Source of the DNA: Enterovibrio nigricans DSM 22720
GTDB lineage: Bacteria > Pseudomonadota > Gammaproteobacteria > Enterobacterales > Vibrionaceae
Direction of reading: 5' to 3'
Assembly (NCBI RefSeq): GCF_900167155.1
Contig: NZ_FUXU01000017.1
Location: forward strand, 1-64,000
DNA length: 64,000 nucleotides
Shown here one piece after another: positions 46,768-53,771 of the stretch. How positions within the stretch are numbered: position 1 is the first letter of the stretch; each line of letters starts with the position of its first letter. The notes under the pieces were generated by a model, which had not been told where the DNA came from, did not search any database, and saw nothing but the letters and a program-made list of their open reading frames with translations. The position numbers and the translations under genes are program-made.

Positions 46768-47994
46768 ATGAAAAACATCGAACAAACACTCATTGAAAAC
46801 TTCAAACGATACGTGGCTGTCAGTAGCCAGTCTGATGGCAGTGTTACCACGTTGCCATCCAGTGAAGGACAACGCACGCTGGCTAAATTGCTTTGCGATG
46901 AGTTAAATAGCATGGGTTATGCGGAAACTGAGCTACTAGAAACTGGAATTGCCCTTGCTCGCTTACCGGGCAATGTTGATGGTGCAAAAAAAATCGGTTT
47001 TATCGCCCACCTTGATACGGTAGATGTCGGTCTTAGCCCTGATATTCACCCTCAAATCCTCCGCTACGAAGGTTCACTACTGTGCCTCAATGCGCAAGAG
47101 AACATCATGATTGGCGAAGATTCTCATCCAGAGTTAGCAAAATATCGGGATCAGGACATTCTGTTTTCTGACGGCACCAGTGTGCTCGGTGCAGATGACA
47201 AATCTGCTATATCCGTGATGATGACGCTTGCGAGTGAGCTGAAAACCTCTCGCATCGCACATGGCGACATCTACTTTGCGTTTGTCCCTGACGAAGAGAT
47301 TGGCCTGCGAGGCGCTAAAGCGTTGCCTCTCGACAAATTCCCTGTCGACTATTGCTACACCATTGATTGCTGTGAACGCGGAGAAGTGATTTATGAGACC
47401 TTCAATGCGGGGACTGCTGTGCTTGACATTGCAGGCACAACAGCGCACCCAATGAGCGCAAAAAATGTGTTGGTCAACCCAAACCTCATTGCCGCTGACT
47501 TTATTGATTTGCTGAGAGATCACGGGTTGCCAGAGCAAACCGAGGGTCGCGAAGGCTATTTCTGGGTCACTGATATTCAAGGTAATCAAAATACGGCCAA
47601 AGTGGTCGTCGCTATCCGAGACTTCGTTCTATCGCAATACGACGATAGAAAGGCGTATTTGCAGTCGGTTGAAACGCTGCTAAAGCATAAGCATCCAAAA
47701 GCCGAAATCTCGCTTTCCCTGACCGATGTGTATAGCAACATTGCGCAGGCAATGGGCGACGATGTAGAAGCGTTAACGCGTCTGTATCGTGTGTTGGAGG
47801 TGATGGAGATCCCAGCGAAGACCATAGCAATGCGTGGCGGCACCGACGGCTCTGCGTTATCAGTAAAAGGGCTGTTTACGCCGAACTTTTTCACCGGCGC
47901 ACACAACTTTCACAGTCGGTTTGAGTTTTTGCCAATTCCGTCATTTGTCGATAGCTACCGTGTTGCTTTGAATCTCATCAAGGTCGACGCATAA
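46768..47994 (+). CDS. pepT: Peptidase T, tripeptide aminopeptidase (M20B), 408 aa
   Basis: Cytoplasmic zinc aminopeptidase that removes the N-terminal residue from tripeptides. Metal ligands and catalytic residues: AHLDTVD near 78, DGTSVLGADDKSA near 142, the Glu-Glu pair PDEEIGLRGA near 176, DCCERG near 200 and GAHNFHSRFEF near 382. Length is typical. It is translated from a gene 12 bases behind an AbgT transporter, so it probably cleaves the imported substrate. A hairpin terminator follows. Confidence 0.95.
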   Translation: MKNIEQTLIENFKRYVAVSSQSDGSVTTLPSSEGQRTLAKLLCDELNSMGYAETELLETGIALARLPGNVDGAKKIGFIAHLDTVDVGLSPDIHPQILRYEGSLLCLNAQENIMIGEDSHPELAKYRDQDILFSDGTSVLGADDKSAISVMMTLASELKTSRIAHGDIYFAFVPDEEIGLRGAKALPLDKFPVDYCYTIDCCERGEVIYETFNAGTAVLDIAGTTAHPMSAKNVLVNPNLIAADFIDLLRDHGLPEQTEGREGYFWVTDIQGNQNTAKVVVAIRDFVLSQYDDRKAYLQSVETLLKHKHPKAEISLSLTDVYSNIAQAMGDDVEALTRLYRVLEVMEIPAKTIAMRGGTDGSALSVKGLFTPNFFTGAHNFHSRFEFLPIPSFVDSYRVALNLIKVDA

Positions 47995-47999
47995 TCTTC

Positions 48000-48038
48000 A
48001 GGCGTTTATGCAGCACACGTTGTGTAAACGCCTAATTT
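48000..48038 (+). terminator. Hairpin terminator after pepT
   Basis: GGCGTTTA (48001-48008) and TAAACGCC (48025-48032) with a 16-nt loop, followed by TAATTTTC, 6 bases after the stop. Confidence 0.65.
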
Positions 48039-48196
48039 TCCCTTTCGTCCCCCCCCCTCAGTGACAACGTGATCTTCAGCCCAGAGCCCGCATTTTTAAA
48101 GCGATTTAACCGTTTCACGTCCGGCTTCTGACGCACGTCTGACATAGAATAACGAGGCGTATGACACTCTTCATAAAAATAATGAAGGAATATGAT

Positions 48197-48496
48197 ATGC
48201 GTTTGTTAAAAGCCTCTTTGCTTGCTGCTGCTATGGTTTTCACTTTTCCGGTTTCTGCTCAGCCTGAACTTGCTCCGCTTTCGCTACTTGAGTTTGGTCA
48301 ATATCAAAAAGTGGAACAACGCACAATTTATGGCGACATCAATCAAGACATCGTCGCATTGGCTAAACACAATACCTCGGCGTCAGAAGCAGACCTTTTC
48401 GTCATTGATGACATCAATGAAGACATCAACCTCAATATGCTGATCGTCTCTGTCTCGCTATATAAAAATCTGAATGATGGCTTAGTTTCGCGCTAG
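48197..48496 (+). CDS. Small exported protein, DUF1471-like (YdgH/BhsA/McbA type), 99 aa
   Basis: Starts with a signal peptide (MRLLKASLLAAAMVFTFPVSAQ, cleavage near residue 21). The mature part reads LEFGQYQKVEQRTIYGDINQDIVALAKHNTSASEADLFVIDDI..., which resembles the strand-helix-strand pattern of the YdgH/BhsA/McbA-like domain, though without a decisive motif. ATG 48197 is chosen because AAGGA lies 8 nt upstream; the frame from 48161 adds an unlikely leader. Members of the family affect envelope stress and biofilm; the assignment here is tentative. Confidence 0.6.
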   Translation: MRLLKASLLAAAMVFTFPVSAQPELAPLSLLEFGQYQKVEQRTIYGDINQDIVALAKHNTSASEADLFVIDDINEDINLNMLIVSVSLYKNLNDGLVSR

Positions 48497-48630
48497 CGCA
48501 GAACCCCTAATGCCCCACGCCGCGCTTGTCTTACTGAATTCCACGTTCAGATCTTTCTCAGATCACTGCATTTTTAAGTCGCTTGGGTATACACTACTGC
48601 CACCAAAAGGAAGCAAATATAATAACGAGC

Positions 48631-49446
48631 ATGACTACTGGAACTTTGAGCAAAATGAAGAGCACGCTGGAAAATGGCGTGACATATTCTTTACCCGTGG
48701 GCGACAAACTCGTCGAACTCAATAGCCTTATCGGGAAAAAACTCACACTGACATACACAGGTAATATCTATTGCGATGCCTGTGGCTCAAAAACAAACAA
48801 GAGCTTCAGTCAAGGGCACTGTTTTCCTTGCACTAAAAAACTCGCACGCTGCGACATGTGTATTTTGAAGCCAGAAACCTGTCACTTTGCAGACGGCACG
48901 TGCCGCGAACCTGAATGGGGCGAGCAGTTCTGCATGACAGACCATATCGTATATCTCTCAAACACATCGGGTTTGAAGGTAGGCATCACCCGCGCGAGTC
49001 AAATCCCTACGCGCTGGATTGATCAGGGTGCGACACAAGCTCTGCCGATTCTGAAGGTAAAAACACGCCAATTGTCAGGGCTGGTCGAGGTTGCTATTGC
49101 GGAGTTTTTGGCAGACAAAACCAATTGGCGAACAATGCTGAAAGGCAACAATGTTGATATCGATTTAAAAGAAGAAGCGCGTCGCCTATTACCTCAAATT
49201 GATGCGAAAATTTTCAGCCTTCGTCTTCAATATGGTTTTGATGCTGTCGAACCCGTTCAACATGATATCGTCCAGATAAGTTACCCTGTCACGAAATTTC
49301 CCGTAAAAATAACGTCATTGAATTTTGACAAAGACCCAGTTGTCTCCGGGGTACTGAAAGGCATTAAAGGGCAATACCTCATTTTTGATGCTGGTGTGAT
49401 TAACGTTCGTAAGTTCACCAGTTATGAAGTAACGGCAACGTTCTGA
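48631..49446 (+). CDS. DUF2797 protein with Cys-rich region and GIY-YIG-like segment, 271 aa
   Basis: Recognised as the DUF2797 family. Seen in order: a Cys-rich N-terminal region with Cys48, 51, 64, 67 (likely zinc ribbon) and Cys74, 77, 84, 91, 101. Next comes a segment HIVYLSNTSGLKVGITR (105-121) that looks like the start of a GIY-YIG fold, followed by Arg128, DQGATQAL and Glu153 where GIY-YIG nucleases have their catalytic Arg and Glu. The second Tyr of GIY-YIG is not present (KVGIT). The C-terminal third has no recognised motif. ATG 48631 is my choice; no strong ribosome binding site supports it over Met9 (48655). Nuclease activity is a hypothesis. Confidence 0.75.
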   Translation: MTTGTLSKMKSTLENGVTYSLPVGDKLVELNSLIGKKLTLTYTGNIYCDACGSKTNKSFSQGHCFPCTKKLARCDMCILKPETCHFADGTCREPEWGEQFCMTDHIVYLSNTSGLKVGITRASQIPTRWIDQGATQALPILKVKTRQLSGLVEVAIAEFLADKTNWRTMLKGNNVDIDLKEEARRLLPQIDAKIFSLRLQYGFDAVEPVQHDIVQISYPVTKFPVKITSLNFDKDPVVSGVLKGIKGQYLIFDAGVINVRKFTSYEVTATF

Positions 49447-49467
49447 TTCGCCTACCGTTTACATTGG

Positions 49468-49498
49468 AACGCGCGAGTATAGAACTCTCGCGCGTTTT
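49468..49498 (+). terminator. Terminator after the DUF2797 gene
   Basis: AACGCGCGAG (49468-49477) and CTCGCGCGTT (49487-49496) form a perfect 10-bp stem with a 9-nt loop, followed by TT and ATC, 21 bases after the stop. Confidence 0.8.
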
Positions 49499-49507
49499 AT
49501 CACTTTA

Positions 49508-49738
49508 TTATTCTTTAGCAGCAATCCCCGTTGCATCACTTAGGGCTTGAACGTTTTCGTCCGTTTCCAGCGATATACTCCAATTGATGCTACCGCCACT
49601 AACCACCAGCATTTTGGCTGCCGCCAAAATGGAAATATCATCCACTTGTGCTTGCAGTGTTGCTCTGTTCTCTTGAAGTTTCACCATGACTTCATGCATG
49701 GTAGCAATGACACGACCGCCAGAAATTTGGATTACCAT
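49508..49738 (-). CDS. Small DUF3389-like protein, 76 aa
   Basis: Resembles DUF3389, a family of about 75-residue proteins seen in vibrios. The pattern is MVIQISGGRVIATMHEVMVKL, VDDISILAAAKMLVVSGGSINWSISLE, then a short acidic C-terminus. The family name is from memory and not checked. It starts 3 bases after the stop of a hotdog thioesterase on the same strand, so the two are cotranscribed. Function unknown. Confidence 0.7.
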   Translation of the reverse strand: MVIQISGGRVIATMHEVMVKLQENRATLQAQVDDISILAAAKMLVVSGGSINWSISLETDENVQALSDATGIAAKE

Positions 49739-49741
49739 TTC

Positions 49742-50170
49742 TTACTTACCTTTATGTTGCAAAACAGCCATTGTCAATCGGCTAGTACACACCAAACGTC
49801 CACGCTCATCTGTGATTTCAATCTGCCATACATGCGTTGTCGCCCCTAAATGCACCGCAGTGGCCTTTCCGTGCACAAGACCGGTACGCATCGCACGAAT
49901 ATGGTTGGCGTTAATATCTAAACCAACGCAGTACTTGTTTTCATCTACCGCCATATTTGCGGCCAGAGAACCCAATGATTCGGCTAATACCACCGAAGCA
50001 CCGCCATGGAGCATACCCATTGGCTGGTGAGTGCGATGATCAACGGGCATCGTGCCCGATAAGCTGTTGTCATCAAACTCGGTATAGCGAATATCCAAAT
50101 ATGCCATCAAGGTGTTTGCAGAGGTGGCATTCAATCCTTCAATTGAAATCGGTTTCTTCCAGATAGACAA
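49742..50170 (-). CDS. Hotdog-fold thioesterase, YdiI/PaaI type, 142 aa
   Basis: Hydrolyses an acyl-CoA thioester; E. coli YdiI acts on 1,4-dihydroxy-2-naphthoyl-CoA in menaquinone synthesis. Signatures: the HQPMGMLHGGASVVLAESLGS helix, with the HGG turn and the catalytic Glu (about residue 64), and VGLDINANHIRAMRTG for the substrate wall. Size fits. A DUF3389-like gene follows after 3 bases. No menaquinone genes lie nearby, so the substrate is only suggested. Confidence 0.9.
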   Translation of the reverse strand: MSIWKKPISIEGLNATSANTLMAYLDIRYTEFDDNSLSGTMPVDHRTHQPMGMLHGGASVVLAESLGSLAANMAVDENKYCVGLDINANHIRAMRTGLVHGKATAVHLGATTHVWQIEITDERGRLVCTSRLTMAVLQHKGK

Positions 50171-50407
50171 GGTAGCTCCTGATACTGCATGCGTCTTTGC
50201 GTCATTATCCTTTCTCCGCCATGAAATCGCTATTTTTTTCCATCAGCTTATTCCGTCTTTCAATGTGACTTCTTTGAAGCTCATTGGAGTAAATGTTTTA
50301 AAAAGCGACAGGTTTTTATTAAGGCCTTCACCTTTGTAAAGCGAAGTGGTAAAAATCGTTACCGAAAGGATACACTTCAAAAAAGACACGCTTTAAAGGA
50401 CGAAGTC

Positions 50408-51202
50408 ATGACGTTATCTATTGTGAAACTTACCGCTGTAACAGCACTGATTACAGTACTTATAGGTTGTTCGACATCGCCTACTGGACGGAATCAATTC
50501 ATCATGGTGTCAGGCTCCGAAATGGCGACGTTGGGTAGCCAGTCCTTTTCTGAACTAAAAAAAGAAGAAAAAATCAGCCACGATAAACGCACGAATACTT
50601 ACGTGCAATGCGTCACCAATGCCCTTCTAAAAGTCACGCCGCCGCAGCCTGATTTTGAAAGTTGGGAAGTGGTCGTTTTTGACAGCGATCAGGTCAATGC
50701 ATTCGCATTACCCGGCGGTAAAATTGGGGTTTACACCGGTTTGCTTAATGTCGCAAAAACACCAGACCAACTCGCGGCCGTCGTGGGTCATGAGATTGGC
50801 CATGTGATGGCAAACCATGGCGGGGAACGTGTTTCCAGCTCAGTAGCCGCGAACGGGGCACTCCAAATCGCCAATATAGCGTTAGGCGCTTCAGGCACAG
50901 CAAACCGAGATGCAATCATGGCGGGACTTGGATTGGGCGTTAACGTTGGGGTGCTTCTCCCCTTCAGCCGAACACACGAATCTGAATCGGATTTAATTGG
51001 CCTTCAACTCATGAGCGACGCGGAATTTAACCCGGAGCAAAGCGTTGAACTGTGGAAGAACATGGCGAAGGCTTCAGAGGGTGCGCCGCCGGAGTTTTTC
51101 TCCTCACACCCTTCGCATTCCACACGAATAGCTGACCTGCAAGCTGCGATTAACCGTTTACCACCCTCAAACAATAAAGCGCCAAATTGCGTGAGACCTT
51201 GA
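50408..51202 (+). CDS. M48 family metalloprotease, lipoprotein, 264 aa
   Basis: Periplasmic lipoprotein protease of the LoiP/YcaL type. Lipobox VLIGC near residue 21 gives a lipid-modified Cys, and the zinc motif HEIGH near 130 (VVGHEIGHVMANHGGE) plus the downstream Glu in HESESDLIGL supply all three ligands. The LPGGKIGVYTGLL strand is the M48 substrate-binding strand. In E. coli such proteins degrade misfolded envelope proteins; that role is likely here. Transcribed alone with its own terminator. Confidence 0.92.
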   Translation: MTLSIVKLTAVTALITVLIGCSTSPTGRNQFIMVSGSEMATLGSQSFSELKKEEKISHDKRTNTYVQCVTNALLKVTPPQPDFESWEVVVFDSDQVNAFALPGGKIGVYTGLLNVAKTPDQLAAVVGHEIGHVMANHGGERVSSSVAANGALQIANIALGASGTANRDAIMAGLGLGVNVGVLLPFSRTHESESDLIGLQLMSDAEFNPEQSVELWKNMAKASEGAPPEFFSSHPSHSTRIADLQAAINRLPPSNNKAPNCVRP

Positions 51203-51219
51203 CCCAGACAAATATCTAA

Positions 51220-51250
51220 AAAAAATGCCTGCTCATTGCAGGCATTTTTC
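51220..51250. terminator. Bidirectional terminator between the M48 and PAS protein genes
   Basis: AAAAAAATGCCTGC-TCATT-GCAGGCATTTTT between two convergent genes, with A and T runs on both sides. Confidence 0.9.
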
Positions 51251-51253
51251 TAC

Positions 51254-51688
51254 TTATCTGTGCTTCTGTTCTAACGCTTCGCCCGTCACATCCGCAACGG
51301 AGATGAACATGTGCTGCGCTTCACCCCGTAAGTTCACCATAGGGTTTAGCGTGACATTCTGATACATATAGTTAGCCTCCCCCGTAATAGGCCGAACATT
51401 CCGGCAGTGGAAAAGATATGGCCGCTGCTTCCACACCACAAAGCTTCGACATTTCAATTCAAACACGGGACGACACTTGGCGCGAAACCACGCTTCATTT
51501 ATCTCAGGAAACACATCAAACAACGATTTACCTTGCACTTTATTTGGGTGCTTTCCCGTGTGATGAACCATAAAGCCGTTCCACATGTGGACAGTAAAAT
51601 CGCGATCTACAACGATAAGGCCCATGTCGATATTCTGAACCATATCGACCATCCAGTTGAACTGTTCAAATTCTGGTGAGTCAATCAT
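51254..51688 (-). CDS. Single-domain PAS protein, 144 aa
   Basis: One PAS domain and nothing else: NWMVDMVQNIDMGLIVVDRDFTVHMWNGFMVHHTGKHPNKVQGKSLFDVFPEI is the classic PAS start, and RGEAQHMFISVADVTGEAL is the terminal b-strand. No output domain and no membrane segment, so it should act by contact, probably with the REC-CheC/CheX protein encoded 2 bases upstream. The pair is a two-gene operon. The ligand is not evident. Confidence 0.85.
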   Translation of the reverse strand: MIDSPEFEQFNWMVDMVQNIDMGLIVVDRDFTVHMWNGFMVHHTGKHPNKVQGKSLFDVFPEINEAWFRAKCRPVFELKCRSFVVWKQRPYLFHCRNVRPITGEANYMYQNVTLNPMVNLRGEAQHMFISVADVTGEALEQKHR

Positions 51689-51690
51689 GG

Positions 51691-52749
51691 TTAATCCTCG
51701 TCATCCATCAAATAAGCCAGTTTTGCATCGAGTAAAGGCAGTGAATCATCCACCAGTAACAGGAGCAAGTCACACTTAATGTTTGTACCATCGATCGAGT
51801 ATGTCACTTCTATGGTTACCGTTCGCTTCCACGTACCATGCATGTTTTCAACCAATCTATCTACAGCCAAATGCTGACCGATAATGGCGGGGTAACTCTG
51901 CGCAAAAACAAGACCTGCTTGCTCGCCGATACCCGATAAAAATGCACTGATAAGAACGTTACTAACGTCGACCATCACTTCAAGTTCGTTATCGACTGAA
52001 CCATCATCTGGATAATCCATGATGTCGAGCAGATCCTTCATCGAGGAATCTGATATCAACATCAACGCTTCGCCTGCCAGCCCTTCCCCACTAAAGCCCT
52101 GACAGATGCCAGACATGTTGTCATTGTTGGCTAAATGGCGAATGGCCATCACCAATTCGCTCACCTCTAACACATTGACCTGCGGTAATGGCATGTGAAC
52201 GAATACATCAAAAAATTTAGCGAGCGAATCCGCCGCTCGCCCCATCGCAACGTTAACCACTTCCATGTACATTTCACGTCTGCCGACTTTCATATCGTTC
52301 AGCGTGTTTGTTGGGGCGGGGCTTACTGGACTTGGTTGATTTGAAACACTGGGTTGAACACTAGGTGCTGGCGTTGGCGCGGCTTCGTTTGATTTGTAAG
52401 GTTCGAGGATCTCTTCGAGCTTTTCAACGCTAACCGGCTTTTTGACAAACGCTTTCGCGCCCAACCTTAGCACGCGTTCTTGCGCTTTCGGTTGAATATC
52501 ACCGGATACTACATAAACAGGGACGTTTATGCGGCTCTTTTTCAGCGCTTCTAGCGTCTCATAACCATCCATCACTGGCATGGTCAAATCTAGAAACATA
52601 ACATCAAATTGCTCTGCTTGAAGCATTTCAACAGCGACCTTGCCGTTTTCTGCAAACGACACCTCAGCGCCAATATCTGAAGGTAATGAGCGTGCTAGCT
52701 GCTTTCGCGCTAAAGCAGAGTCATCAGTGATCAATACTCGGGTCGTCAA
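51691..52749 (-). CDS. Response regulator with CheC/CheX-like output domain, 352 aa
   Basis: REC domain at about 4-118 with Asp54 in VMFLDLTMPVMDG, the acidic pair LITDDS near 7-11, and the Lys in KKPVS near 105. A Pro/Ser/Thr-rich linker (about 122-150) leads to a CheC/CheX-type domain. Its first phosphatase motif reads MEVVNVAMGRAADSLAKF with the Glu-Asn pair, and the second reads MVDVSNVLISAF, where Asp replaces the usual Glu. So it may be a CheC-like phospho-aspartate phosphatase under receiver control. It precedes a PAS protein gene by 2 bases. Which response regulator it dephosphorylates is not seen here. Confidence 0.85.
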   Translation of the reverse strand: MTTRVLITDDSALARKQLARSLPSDIGAEVSFAENGKVAVEMLQAEQFDVMFLDLTMPVMDGYETLEALKKSRINVPVYVVSGDIQPKAQERVLRLGAKAFVKKPVSVEKLEEILEPYKSNEAAPTPAPSVQPSVSNQPSPVSPAPTNTLNDMKVGRREMYMEVVNVAMGRAADSLAKFFDVFVHMPLPQVNVLEVSELVMAIRHLANNDNMSGICQGFSGEGLAGEALMLISDSSMKDLLDIMDYPDDGSVDNELEVMVDVSNVLISAFLSGIGEQAGLVFAQSYPAIIGQHLAVDRLVENMHGTWKRTVTIEVTYSIDGTNIKCDLLLLLVDDSLPLLDAKLAYLMDDED

Positions 52750-53015
52750 AGTGTCTCCCCCTACGTTTCAATGATTTTGATACTGAATGCATCAAGGAAA
52801 ATTCTGGCTACCGCCAATCTATCAAGGCGCAAAATATAACGTAAATTACGCACTAATGTCTCATGCTTATGACATCCTTCTCATAAGCATAGTGCGTGTT
52901 GCCCACTTTATCGCCACGATATTGATTTCTATCGCAGCATTAGCCGAAGGGAAGCCGTTTTTCGATCTCCATCAGCCACGTAACGTCATACGTCGTTAGA
53001 AGCCGGAGAAGACGG

Positions 53016-53672
53016 TCAAGAAGCATTGAATGTCGCTATTTGCCGATTCACCCCATCCAGTTCTCTGTTTTTATTTTCAAACTCGACAATAAGTTGCTGA
53101 CCTTCTTGGCGCCATTTGTTGAAGTTGTTACAGTCTTCCTCAGAGACCCAATTCCACGAGTTTCCTTGTTTAAACTCTTCGCATGCTGTTTTGCTAAGTT
53201 CTGCTTTGTGGCTGGCTTTCAATATACGTTCATTAAGATCGCCGACCTGTTTTGCTAGGGAGTACCTTTGGGCATATAGCTTGTCCGTATCAACAATACG
53301 CTGTTTTAACGCTGCAATTTGTGAGTCCAAAGCAGCAATGGTCTCTTCCCGTTTTAAGAGCTGCTGCGCGTATGCTTGTTGATGAGTGTTGATTTGAGTT
53401 TGGAGGGACTGAGACGAGCTTTCTTTTTCGCTGATATCACGTAGCAGCGTCTCTATTTTCGTATTCTTCGCGTCTATTTCATGGGCCAATGCGGTCACTT
53501 CGTCTCTGGATGCCGCCAATTTCAGGTTTGTTGCTTCTCGCTGAGCGATCACCGCCTCTAACGCGTGTTGAGAAGAAAGTTGATTGGATGACAAATACTG
53601 AACCGTCAAGTAGCCACTGAATGCAATCCCGTTCGCGATCAGCACAATCAGTATTTTTTTCATGTTTGTCAT
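53016..53672 (-). CDS. Membrane-anchored coiled-coil protein of unknown function, 218 aa
   Basis: N-terminal signal anchor (KKILIVLIANGIAFSGYLTVQYL, residues 5-27) followed by long heptad-rich helices (about 35-150, for example IVDTDKLYAQRYSLAKQVGDLNERI), then a short segment with two Cys (about 165-182) around NSWNWVSEEDCNNF and a final helix. It should sit in the inner membrane with the coiled coil in the periplasm. The two cysteines may form a disulfide. Met4 is an equally good start. No known family recognised. Neighbouring genes do not indicate its role. Confidence 0.75.
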   Translation of the reverse strand: MTNMKKILIVLIANGIAFSGYLTVQYLSSNQLSSQHALEAVIAQREATNLKLAASRDEVTALAHEIDAKNTKIETLLRDISEKESSSQSLQTQINTHQQAYAQQLLKREETIAALDSQIAALKQRIVDTDKLYAQRYSLAKQVGDLNERILKASHKAELSKTACEEFKQGNSWNWVSEEDCNNFNKWRQEGQQLIVEFENKNRELDGVNRQIATFNAS

Positions 53673-53686
53673 TTGTTTTCATCCAA

Positions 53687-53723
53687 TAAAAAAGCTGCTG
53701 CCATGATAGCGCACAGCAGCAGC
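53687..53723 (-). terminator. Terminator after the MOSC fusion gene
   Basis: GCTGCTG (53694-53700) pairs with CAGCAGC in the CAGCAGCAGC at 53714-53723, and AAAAAA at the left reads as T6 on the minus strand. It lies 49 bases beyond the stop. Confidence 0.7.
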
Positions 53724-53771
53724 GAATTATGTTAGGTTTCAGAAAAATTCCGTTAGGTTTTTGCCAGTTGA

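Noticed and set aside
52787-52999. 70-codon plus-strand frame between the REC-CheC gene and the coiled-coil gene
   Set aside because: No ribosome binding site and no protein family; likely a random open frame.
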